Assembly: GCA_951799405.1 (NCBI GenBank)
Contig: OX637350.1
Span: 2,403,852 to 2,467,851, forward strand
Source: Agapetus fuscipes
Taxonomy: Eukaryota > Arthropoda > Insecta > Trichoptera > Glossosomatidae
Direction of reading: 5' to 3'
Length of the DNA stretch: 64,000 nt
In this document: positions 24,901-31,247 of the stretch, piece by piece
Layout: each line of letters opens with the position of its first letter
Numbering within the stretch: the stretch's first letter is position 1
Made by a program: the position numbers and the translations under genes
Notes under the pieces: generated by a model
Database searches by the model: none
Seen by the model: only the letters and a program-made list of their open reading frames with translations
What the model was told of the DNA's origin: nothing

Positions 24901-27112
24901 TTTCTTTGCATCTTATTGAATTTTATTTTAAATTTCCTTATAAGGCTTTCGTTATTAAATCATATTTTCTATGCTATCCTTATCAACGAAGTTCGCACAA
25001 TTGACATTGACAAAAAGGTGCGGCTTTACACAATCTACATTGTAAAATTTTGTTATTTGTTGCTACGAAATCTAGTAACATTTGACATCCCGAAAAATTC
25101 AAATTTGAAACGGAGTCCACATTAGTATAAATATAGACAATGATTTCTAAATAGCGAGTGAATGGGATATCCAGAGTCATAATAAAAGGAGAGCTTGTAT
25201 GAAAAAAGTTATGACTCTGGATGAAATGAAAGAAGTATGCAAGGACAGGAAGAAGTGGCGGCTAATCTGCAATGCTGATTTTTAATGTTGGTTTATTGGC
25301 TTGCTACATTTTTTGCATAAGACATTTTTTACTTTTTTTGTATAGATTTATTTTTAAGGTTTTGTTGTTTTCTTATACTTAAATGTTATTTATTACTCGT
25401 ATTCCTTGACTTATAGGTTGGTATGAGACTGACCACCCATACTGTAAAAAATGGTTCACTTTGCCAATGTCACCCCTGTTTCAGGGAATGTCGGCAAGAG
25501 TTGCAGGGCTTATGTTCATTTGAGGTTTGGATTTTATTTGTAAGTACACAATCAGCATTTGTAAGCGCGAACTACACGTGTTTGTTTGTGGGCATACATC
25601 TGAGAGCTTTGAATGAATATATCCTTGCAACTTAGATTATAGATAGATTATAGATTTCTTATATTTACCTTCTACCATCAGCAAGAAAACAACACAAGAT
25701 TAAAATCGTTAACAAAGTCAGTAGATTTAATATTTGATTCATTTTTGTTTTAATTTATAAAAATCTCATATTAGAAAAAAAGCAAGTTATACACAATTCA
25801 CTCTACCCGCCAGAGTGACAGCCGGCACATGTGCGGAAGCACCTTTATAACGAGTTGCAAACGTAGAATACGAACAAACAAAAACTTGATCAAGTAAATA
25901 ATTAATATCAACGAATACTTTTTGTGTCTGAACGCTTCTTAATATGTTGATGTATACAACTGCATGATTTTTTATGCATACCTCACGTGATACTCGTACA
26001 ATAAAAAAATACAATTTAAAATTATTATCTGTCTTAATATCTCAAGCATTTTCCACCTTTGCATGTCATTTTATTTTACTGAATTTACACGATTTGTATA
26101 TATTTTTATTCTTAGTAAACATTTGCATAGTCTACTTTTGGTGTAGGTAATCTTAAATGTTAGATTAGGTAGTTAACATGTTTGAACAATAGCTTACGAG
26201 GCTTTGAACTGAAGCAATGTCGAGTCTAAAACATTGTCCTTTGATTCAATCACAGGCCCTTAATCTTTTGTTAAAAATACTGACTGCAGCCAGTTGTGCC
26301 CAATCTTTTATATATACGAGTATAATCTTAGTTGCAAACACATATCACATTTTAGAGGAAGACCGAGAAAGGTATAGATGGACTAATTTCCGAAAAAGCG
26401 AATGAAAGTCACAATAAAAGGAGAGCTTGTATGAAAAAGGTTATGACTCTGGATGAAATGAAAAAAGTATCCAAGAACCGAAAAAAATGGCGGTTGATCT
26501 GTAATGCTGGCGTTTAAGTTTGAGGCTTTAAAAAAATATTTTTCACTTTGTTATAGAATATGTTTTGTAGGTTTTTATTTTTACTGTTTCATTGTTAAGT
26601 GTTTGTTTGTTTTATATACTTAAATGTTTGTATTCTTTGACTTATAGGTTGGTATGAGGCTGACGACCCATACCGTAAAAAATGGTTCACTTTGCCAATG
26701 TCACCCCTGTTTCAGGGAAGGTCAGCAAGAGTTGCAGGGCTTATGTTCGTTTGAGATTGGGATTTTATATTGTAGGTCCACATGCGGCATGTGTTAGCAC
26801 GAAATTATACCTACATGTCTGCTTGTGAGAATGCGTTTAATACGAATCTTAAATGATACATATCTTTGCAGCTTAGATTTAGATTTAGATTAGTGGTCAG
26901 CCTCATACCAACCTACAAGTCAATGAACTTCAATGACTGAAAAAAAAGTAGATGCAACTCTGCGGATACCTCTAGCGGAATGGTGACAGAGTAACAGTAA
27001 CAATCATGCAGGTAACATCACTTTTTTCTTACTTGTCTTGTACACTGACAGCGGCGACTGCAGATGTCAAAATATATCCAACAAGAACTGCTATGCTCCA
27101 AACCTCGTTCAT
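6966..27112 (-). CDS. Nucleoside hydrolase 1 (inosine/uridine-preferring family), 8 exons, 349 aa
   Basis: Exons in order of translation: 27033-27112, 23500-23610, 18944-19043, 14404-14572, 13858-13974, 12593-12732, 11447-11633, 6966-7111 (TGA at 6966-6968). All introns are GT-AG, phases agree, and the CDS is 1050 nt. Exon 1 is a signal peptide (MNEVWSIAVLVGYILTS). Family motifs are all present: the N-terminal Asp cluster LILDVDAGADDG with D41, D43, D47 and D48; GPLTN at 162-166; the substrate loop VEFNFY with E202 and N204; and an Asp at 275 in SADAV where the last calcium ligand is expected. The His that usually precedes it is Ala. Expected reaction: ribonucleoside plus water gives base plus ribose, outside the cell. 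The ~20-kb span comes from introns packed with SINEs and LINEs, and the next gene at 31-56 kb is a paralogue. Intact by every check I could make; substrate preference cannot be read. Confidence 0.9.
7160..7608 (+). repeat. SINE-A, long form with reverse-transcriptase-like C-terminus
   Basis: The short-form element starts at about 7353 (TTCCTTGACTTATAGG) and ends in TTAGATTTAGATTTAG. Upstream, 7160-7230 reads LDEMKEVCKDRKKWR and a stop, the end of a LINE ORF, so this copy extends into a LINE 3' end. Confidence 0.75.
7753..8052 (+). repeat. 25-bp minisatellite, 12 units
   Basis: Twelve head-to-tail units of TTCTGGGTTCATGTG plus AGAACAACAA; units differ mainly by GAG versus GAA, and the last has CATATG. 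It lies between exon 8 and exon 7 of nucleoside hydrolase 1. Confidence 0.95.
8222..8481 (-). repeat. SINE-A copy
   Basis: Tail (TCTAA)n at the left, body with CCTGCAACTCTTGCCG and CAGGGGTGACATTGGC, 5' end at ACCTATAAGACATAAG. Short form. Confidence 0.85.
8482..9240. other. Intronic stretch, no gene seen
   Basis: Unique-looking AT-rich sequence in intron 7 of nucleoside hydrolase 1. Only short ORFs without domain or splice support. Confidence 0.4.
9244..11150 (+). mobile_element. CR1/L2-like LINE, 5'-truncated, with internal insertion at about 10376-10968
   Basis: Begins inside the reverse transcriptase (HHSTETG) and reads LLDMSAAFDTVDH, GVPQGSVLGPLLF and CYADD, then the thumb region, open to about 10375. 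The frame resumes at about 10970 with PTIWNGLPDDLR...HLFARSYEQAPLG, then a TATAAAAAT(ATT)n tail ending at 11150. The bases flanking the insertion are near-duplicates (GCTGCTCCAATGAT and CCTGCTCCAACGAT). Endonuclease domain absent. Related 3' ends lie at 29.57-29.73 kb and 55.86-56.25 kb. Confidence 0.85.
10376..10968. repeat. Composite insertion in the 9.2-11.1 kb LINE
   Basis: Left 65 bases are the 3' part of SINE-C in minus orientation (AATTATTAATTAATAATTACCC, compare 13490-13560). The remainder (about 10740-10930) resembles 12155-12330, starting ATTAGCTTCAGTAAC and ending near GCATGAG, so it is a dispersed repeat of unknown class. Confidence 0.55.
11903..12100 (+). repeat. SINE-A, 5'-truncated
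   Basis: Starts at GCAGGAGTTGCAAGG and continues through the body to an expanded TTAGATTATAGATTAGA tail. Confidence 0.75.
12110..12360. repeat. Dispersed repeat related to 10740-10930
   Basis: Shares ATTAGCTTCAGTAAC, TTAGAGTCATG and GCATGAG landmarks in the same order with the insertion in the LINE at 10.4-10.9 kb. Function and class unknown. Confidence 0.4.
12984..13252 (+). repeat. SINE-A copy
   Basis: Full short form from TTCCTTGACTTATAGG to TTAGATTAGATTAG, with an expanded T-run (CTTTTTTTCTTTTTTT type) replacing the usual CCTGTTTCAG context. Confidence 0.85.
13395..13652 (-). repeat. SINE-C, tRNA-derived, full copy
   Basis: Minus strand reads TTATGGCCGAGGGGGCC (A-box region of Ser/Leu-type tRNA), GGTTCGATCCCCGC (B box), then CCTGGTTCAACAG, TTAATTAATAATT and a tail near GAATAGGTTGGTGAA. 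Matches 54062-54345 (+) and fragments at 22.74 and 10.38 kb. Confidence 0.8.
14020..14170 (+). repeat. Degenerate ~30-bp tandem repeat
   Basis: Repeated CATGAACAATCCATGACAAA-like units with drift. Intronic in nucleoside hydrolase 1. Confidence 0.6.
14957..18110 (-). mobile_element. CR1/L2-like LINE, near full length, one frameshift
   Basis: The ORF reads from about 17966 to 15056 on the minus strand. N-terminal endonuclease: LGCWNARSIANK, LALTETWHE, VVGDVNV, LSDHRLV. Reverse transcriptase: YRPVSNLPF, LLDMSAAFDTVSH, GVPQGSVLGP, SYADD. A one-base loss near 15809 (GGCCTAATC for a predicted GGCCTAAATC) shifts frame, and the C-terminus (LNMDKTEILW to the stop near 15056) continues in the next frame. 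The 3' UTR ends with AAATAAATCAGCCTG(TTA)n at 14957-14985; this end is shared with SINE-B type 1. The 5' boundary is uncertain and sequence upstream to about 18340 may belong to it. It lies in intron 3 of nucleoside hydrolase 1, same strand. Confidence 0.88.
18585..18830 (-). mobile_element. RTE-like LINE C-terminal fragment
   Basis: The minus frame reads NRGKERPKK...DLIEEIVKEWDVQ, then RRKCMKKVMDM, the end of an RTE-type ORF. A related fragment is at 34560-34870. Confidence 0.6.
19222..19488 (-). repeat. SINE-A copy
   Basis: Tail TCTAATCTTATCTAATC on the left, body intact, 5' end at CCTATGAGACAAGGAAC. Intron 2 of nucleoside hydrolase 1. Confidence 0.85.
19489..20360. other. Intronic AT-rich stretch, no gene seen
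   Basis: No ORF above background and no recognised repeat apart from A/T runs near 20265 and 20350. Confidence 0.4.
20365..20662 (-). repeat. SINE-B copy, tail type 2
   Basis: Head (complement of GGATCCGAATCC) near 20600-20662, body, then 3' module 20365-20447 (GACTCTAGGGGTCTATGACA read on plus). Confidence 0.85.
20815..20945 (-). mobile_element. LINE ORF C-terminal fragment
   Basis: The minus frame reads RDMGEAYVQQWTGMAV, the characteristic LGEAYVQQWT ending of an insect non-LTR retrotransposon ORF. Confidence 0.6.
21183..21573. mobile_element. MITE with perfect 23-bp terminal inverted repeats
   Basis: GTACCTTAGAGCATAAAC... at 21183-21205 is exactly inverted at 21551-21573. Because GTAC is palindromic it may be either TIR or a 4-bp target duplication. 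No coding potential inside. Internal sub-repeats GAGCAT(A/G)AACAACG appear again at about 21367. Confidence 0.8.
21955..22215 (+). repeat. SINE-A copy, diverged
   Basis: From ATTATAGATTGGTATGAGG to the TTGATTATAGATTATTATA tail, with several body mismatches. Confidence 0.75.
22280..22390. repeat. AT-rich tandem repeat (ATAGATATAATT-like)
   Basis: Short repeats of TATAGATATAATTATAGA type with two TAGAGCTTATAGA variants. Confidence 0.7.
22738..22900 (+). repeat. SINE-C fragment
   Basis: GGTTCGATTTCCGTCGG followed by CTTTGACCCTGGTTCAAC, matching the B-box half and body of the copies at 13.5 and 54.1 kb. Confidence 0.65.
23041..23355 (-). repeat. SINE-B copy, tail type 2
   Basis: Complete: head at 23285-23355, body, and 3' module 23045-23118 preceded by a T-run (A-run in element sense). 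Confidence 0.87.
23688..23888 (+). repeat. SINE-A copy, 3'-truncated
   Basis: Starts TTCCTTGACTTATAGG and ends abruptly at GAAAATGCATAATTGG, without the TTAGAT tail. Confidence 0.8.
24009..24267 (-). repeat. SINE-A copy
   Basis: Full short form: (TCTAA)n tail on the left, 5' end ACCTATAAGTCAAGGAAT on the right. Confidence 0.88.
24335..24415 (+). repeat. Solo end of the 30.9-31.1 kb foldback element
   Basis: GCATCATTAGTTTGTGAAAG...CTAAGAATAGCACCGT matches the right arm of the foldback at 30907-31141. No matching left arm nearby. Confidence 0.6.
24697..24915 (+). repeat. SINE-A copy, diverged
   Basis: Starts near TTGGTTTGAGGTTGACCCC, with the body through GCATTTAATATGAGCC; tail mostly lost. 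Confidence 0.7.
25165..25655 (+). repeat. SINE-A, long form
   Basis: 25165-25290 carries the extra upstream part (ATGACTCTGGATGAAATG...TGGCGGCTAATCTGC, reading MTLDEMKEVCKDRKKWR). The short form runs 25400-25655 and ends in a TTAGATTATAGATAGA tail. Confidence 0.78.
26405..26895 (+). repeat. SINE-A, long form
   Basis: 26405-26517 reads KRRACMKKVMTLDEMKK...KKWRLICNAGV with TAA at 26515-26517, a LINE ORF end. The short form follows from about 26632 to a TTAGATTTAGATTAG tail. A 35-base inverted piece of a SINE-A 5' end adjoins at 26893-26926. Confidence 0.8.
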
Positions 27113-27554
27113 TTTCTTCACAATGGACACAAAATTCTACGAAAACAAAACTAAATCTATGATGAGAAGTAGTCAACGTGTTATAACAACAAAACTCTAA
27201 TTACAATACGTATTTTTTTCCTAATATATACATGATTTTTGTTTATTATTTATAGTGAATTGATTGAATTTCTTGGGCAGAACATAAACTAGGTATAAAT
27301 AATAATTGATAACGTAGTTATTTAACGTAGATTGTAAAAGGCGTTTCTTGGTAGTTTTAATGAAGTATGGCAATTTGCCGTTAGTGTATAAATATTTTGA
27401 CTAATTATTTTTTTAGATTAAATGAATAATTGAAAAAGGGCAGAAATAAATAAATTATACTGTTAGAAAAGCCCCCCAGAGCATTGGATTTTTTTTTTTT
27501 TAACTTTTAGAGTATTTTTTTTTTATAATTTACCTTTACTCAATTAGTAGTAGT

Positions 27555-27805
27555 AGACTTAAAGGTTGATATGAGGCTGACTACCCATACTGTAAAAAAA
27601 AAAAGTTCACTTTGCCAATGTCACCCCTGTTTCAAGGAAAGTCGGCAAATGTTGCACGGTTTATGTTCATTCGAGGTTTAGATTTAAATTTGTAAGTACA
27701 CATGCAGCATTTGAAAGCGTGAACTTACCCGTGTCTGTTTATGGGCATGCATTTAATTTGAATTTTAAATGTTGATATGTCTTAGCAACTTACATTAACG
27801 ATTAA
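27555..27805 (+). repeat. SINE-A, shared by both nucleoside hydrolase upstream regions
   Basis: A diverged copy upstream of exon 1 of nucleoside hydrolase 1. The copy at 57003-57200 sits at the equivalent place upstream of nucleoside hydrolase 2, so it predates the gene duplication. Confidence 0.75.
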
Positions 27806-28255
27806 TTAGAAGTAGTGAGAATTCAAATCTTAAGAATAACTTTAAAAAAAAACCATCGATGTATCAGGGGATAACTTAATAAAAACATCACGTACTTACC
27901 TAGATTTTATTCATGTTAGTAGTTTCTTATAAAATATGTTTTTGTTTTATTACATACAGAATCTATACGAGAGAAAAGTCAGAAGAAAATGAAAAAACTA
28001 ACTACTATATAAAACATTCATTAAAATATTGATACCTACCTACGAATTTAAATGTTCCATTTTCAAATAAACTTGACATTTAAAATATGTTCTTTTGTTT
28101 TACTTTAATAAGAGCCGCTAAAGAATTGTGTAGAGCGAGCAATAGACCTAGGCGCCAAGAAAATAAATAATCAATAAAACTACAATTCCTTTCAAATGTT
28201 GTGAATTTGATTTAAATACCAGTCAAAAATATGTTTTCATTTATTGTAGGTATCC

Positions 28256-28519
28256 TCTAAATCTAAATCTTAATCTAAGTTGCTAAGATATGTATCATTT
28301 GAGATTCATATTAAATGCATTCCCACAAGCAGACACGCATAATTTCGCGCTCACACATGCCGCATGTGGACCTACAATATAAAAAACCCAATCTCAAATG
28401 AACACAAGGCCTGCAACTCTTGCCGACCTTACCTGAAACAGGGGTGACATTGGAAAAGTGAACCATTTTTTACAGTATGGGTGGTCAGCCTTATACCAAC
28501 CTATAAATCAAGGAAAGGA
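28256..28519 (-). repeat. SINE-A with a paralogous empty site
   Basis: Inserted between GTATCCTC (28248-28255) and a near-duplicate GAATCCTC (about 28520-28527). The paralogous region at about 57613-57630 has a single GTATCCTCAAAGTTG and no SINE, so these flanks are a target-site duplication. Confidence 0.88.
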
Positions 28520-29174
28520 ATCCTCAAAGTTGAATAATGCAATATTCTTACGTTTCCATCACCGTGAAAGTATTTATTTTTGATATGGGCGCTCTATGAC
28601 ATCAGAACGGATCTGTTTCGTTTGGAACACTTTTTAAAAATAATTATGGCTGTAAGTGTGTCATGTAAAGTTACCAACCTGCAAAAATATATTTCGAACG
28701 AACTTCATTGCATTCCATTTTCAAATTACTTCGGTTAATTTTCTCTCCATCTGTCAATATAAATTCGTAGCCATTTCTGGATTCGCCCATGGCCTGGAAC
28801 CATCGATATAAATAAAATACATAGATGGAGCGCGTGAGTGTTTTCCTATGGAAACGGTTGTGCCACAAAATTGTAGGCACATAATGAAAGAAAGAGAAAG
28901 ACACATTAGAAATTTTGTTATGTTTCTATCTCTTTCATGATATCCATGACAACGTCAGGGGCCGTACTCAGGCCGCCACATTAAAAAAATAAATAAAAGT
29001 TATTTTTTGTAAGCAAAGTATATTTATTGAAATTATAAACAATTTAATCACAGTGACTTGCATTTTTCACAGTTCGGTTAAGACTAGAAATGGAAGAAAA
29101 ATGTGCCATAATATTTTTACGTAATTCTTACAATACATCAATAATCGTCTTAAGTGGCGAGAAAATATTATTAT

Positions 29175-29315
29175 TTAAGATTTATTTTTAATACATGCCC
29201 ACAAGCAGATACTTGTAAGATGACGCTAGCACATGCTGCATGCTCACTAAGATTAAAAATAAATTAAAATTGACATAAGCGCCACAACTTTTTCCCGAGA
29301 AATTTCAGATATGTT
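29175..29315 (-). repeat. SINE-A, old diverged copy
   Basis: ATGCCCACAAGCAGA, GACGCTAGCACATGC and CATAAGCGCCACAAC landmarks in SINE-A minus order, heavily mutated. Confidence 0.55.
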
Positions 29316-29564
29316 TTGGATTTTTTGATAACACTGTTTTCATTCATTACTTTTTCATTGAAGCAAATCTATACTATCGTTAATGTTAACTGAGACTGTA
29401 TCTCATGAAGCGTCATTTTTTGTCACTTAAAATATCTACATTCTAAATGCGCCTCTGCGCTTGGTAAACAACTGATTGTAAATGGGGCATACACTATCAT
29501 TAAGGGCACACATGATGTGGATCGGGAATAGACGCTAATGCTCCATCTAGATATTTTATTTAGA

Positions 29565-29735
29565 TCGATGCCTGGAACTCTCTGCCGGCAGGACAAGGAC
29601 AACGGACAAGGAGGCAGTTTTCAGAAAAGCCCTGAAAACACATTTGTTTTCACAATCTGCAGCGCCTTTGGGATGACCAACGGTCATGAAAAGGCGCAAT
29701 TAAAATTAAAAGTAATAATAATAAGGTCAAGATCA
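29565..29735 (+). mobile_element. CR1-like LINE 3' end fragment
   Basis: TGGAACTCTCTGCCGGCAG (WNSLPAG) and GCGCCTTTGGGATGACC, then an ATAATAATA tail. Same layout as the 3' ends at 10.97-11.15 and 55.86-56.25 kb. Confidence 0.65.
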
Positions 29736-29762
29736 AGATCAAGGTTACTCAGCCTTGACAAA

Positions 29763-29880
29763 AAATGAGTACCAGCCCCATCGGGAGCTGGGAAGCCCCA
29801 CTTCAATTGAAGTGGTTGGCGTAACGCCAGCCCCTTTACATGTATAAATAAATAGTTCCACTCGCCACATGCGAGACCTT
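29763..29880. repeat. Dispersed repeat, also at 31785-31905
   Basis: Shares GGGAGCTGGGAAGCCCC, GGCGTAACGCCAGCCCC and CCACATGCGA with 31785-31905. Short pieces of it also occur near 310-350 and 23888-23935. Class unknown. Confidence 0.6.
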
Positions 29881-29957
29881 TGGGAAAAACGCAGCAAGAG
29901 GTTACACTATATGTGTAGCTTAGTTAAAAATAAAATCAATCAAATTATCAACACTAA

Positions 29958-30133
29958 GAGCCCGTTCCCACTTGTCGTGTGTGGGATCCGTATATTAATC
30001 GGAGGTTCCAATGGCAGAACATTATGTATGGAGCTATTCACACTTGTCGGAAACCGATTTTGTCCGAAATGTTCTGCAACTGGAACTTCCGATGAATATA
30101 CGGATCCGACACCCGACAAGTGGGAACGGGCTC
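29958..30133. mobile_element. PIF/Harbinger-type MITE with TAA target duplication
   Basis: TIR GAGCCCGTTCCCACTTGTCG at the left is inverted at the right (…CGACAAGTGGGAACGGGCTC, one element of 176 bp). TAA flanks both ends (29955-29957 and 30134-30136), the TWA duplication expected of PIF/Harbinger. Arms pair for about 70 bases with few mismatches. Confidence 0.85.
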
Positions 30134-30136
30134 TAA

Positions 30137-30906
30137 GATGTCGCGGGATTTACGACACTGGCATGCCATATTCGGCCCGCGGGCCGTAGTTTGCAAACCA
30201 CTTGTCTAGGTCATAAATAGTAGTAAAGGCATGAAAATACCATTTCCAAATATTTTTACCCAGGCTGTGATAAGCTACTATGCCATTTGTTTTACACGTA
30301 TTTTTCTTTACCTCGTTAAATTGTTTAAATATTCTAATTACCCCATACAGTCCTCGTACAATACGTTCTGTTTATCCTCGATCTAAAAGGTACATTTTAG
30401 TTTGCACGTATTTTTGTGTTGGCTCACCACTAGATAAACTTTAAGTTATTTGAAATGCAATTTACTCATTTAAAGTGCTTTAAAGCAATGTTTAATTTTG
30501 TTTGTTTTTTCTTAAGGTAATTGCAGATTTTTTAAGTACATGAAATTCTTTTGGAATAAATAAACGTGTATTTGAACTTCAAATGGTTGATAATTTAAAG
30601 ATTTTCTAAACAAAGTGCTGCAGTTCGCAATTTTGAAACTCACCTGTCTTATTAAATATTAATTAAGAGTATGTGATGATATTTCACTTAAAATATTACA
30701 GAAAAATACAAGATTTTTTTTTTGACACACCACAATTTTATATCATTTATAAGGCAGGATAATAGACTTAGCATCAATTTGAAAAGACAGAGATATTGAT
30801 AGATTTAAAGATGGATAAACTTATTTCAATAAAATATTACACATCACAGGTAAAGCCTAATACGTAGAAATATGTTTCTTTCTCGCCGGGCAAACGTCTA
30901 ACGGTG
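30137..30906. other. Intergenic, no gene seen
   Basis: AT-rich spacer between the two nucleoside hydrolase genes, with no supported ORF and no recognised repeat. Confidence 0.4.
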
Positions 30907-31141
30907 CTATTCTAAAACATTTTAGTCGTCCGTTGAGCCCACGCTTTGAAAAACTAATGATGCATTTGTATGAAGACGTGTCAATCCAAGATGGCCGCAA
31001 GTGAACAGCTGATTTGTCTCCATACAAATATTACCAAGATTCGGTAGGTAAGAATGACCGTGGTGATGAGACTTTCAGGCCAGGCATCATTAGTTTGTCA
31101 AAGCGTGGGCTCAACCGACGACTAAAATGTCTAAGAATAGT
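30907..31141. mobile_element. Foldback element with ~55-bp inverted arms
   Basis: CTATTCTAAAACATTTTAG at the left pairs with CTAAAATGTCTAAGAATAG at the right. The arms extend to ACTAATGATGC. The interior (30970-31070) is shared with the separate MITE at 37339-37504, so one element has nested in, or recombined with, the other. Confidence 0.7.
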
Positions 31142-31236
31142 AAGAGATTAATTAGCCACCAATAACAAAATATTTATTTGTCTTTTCTCTAGCAAACCCC
31201 ATCGTATGCCTTCACAAATTTGTTGTCTATGTTGCC

Positions 31237-31242
31237 TTTATT
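31237..31242 (-). promoter_or_regulatory. Polyadenylation signal of nucleoside hydrolase 2
   Basis: Minus-strand AATAAA, six bases beyond the TAA stop at 31248-31250. The 3' UTR must be very short or use a later signal. Confidence 0.5.
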
Positions 31243-31247
31243 GAAGT

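Noticed and set aside
27006..27200. Plus-strand ORF over nucleoside hydrolase exon 1
   Set aside because: It is antisense to the signal-peptide exon, which is supported by the paralogous exon at 56436-56512.
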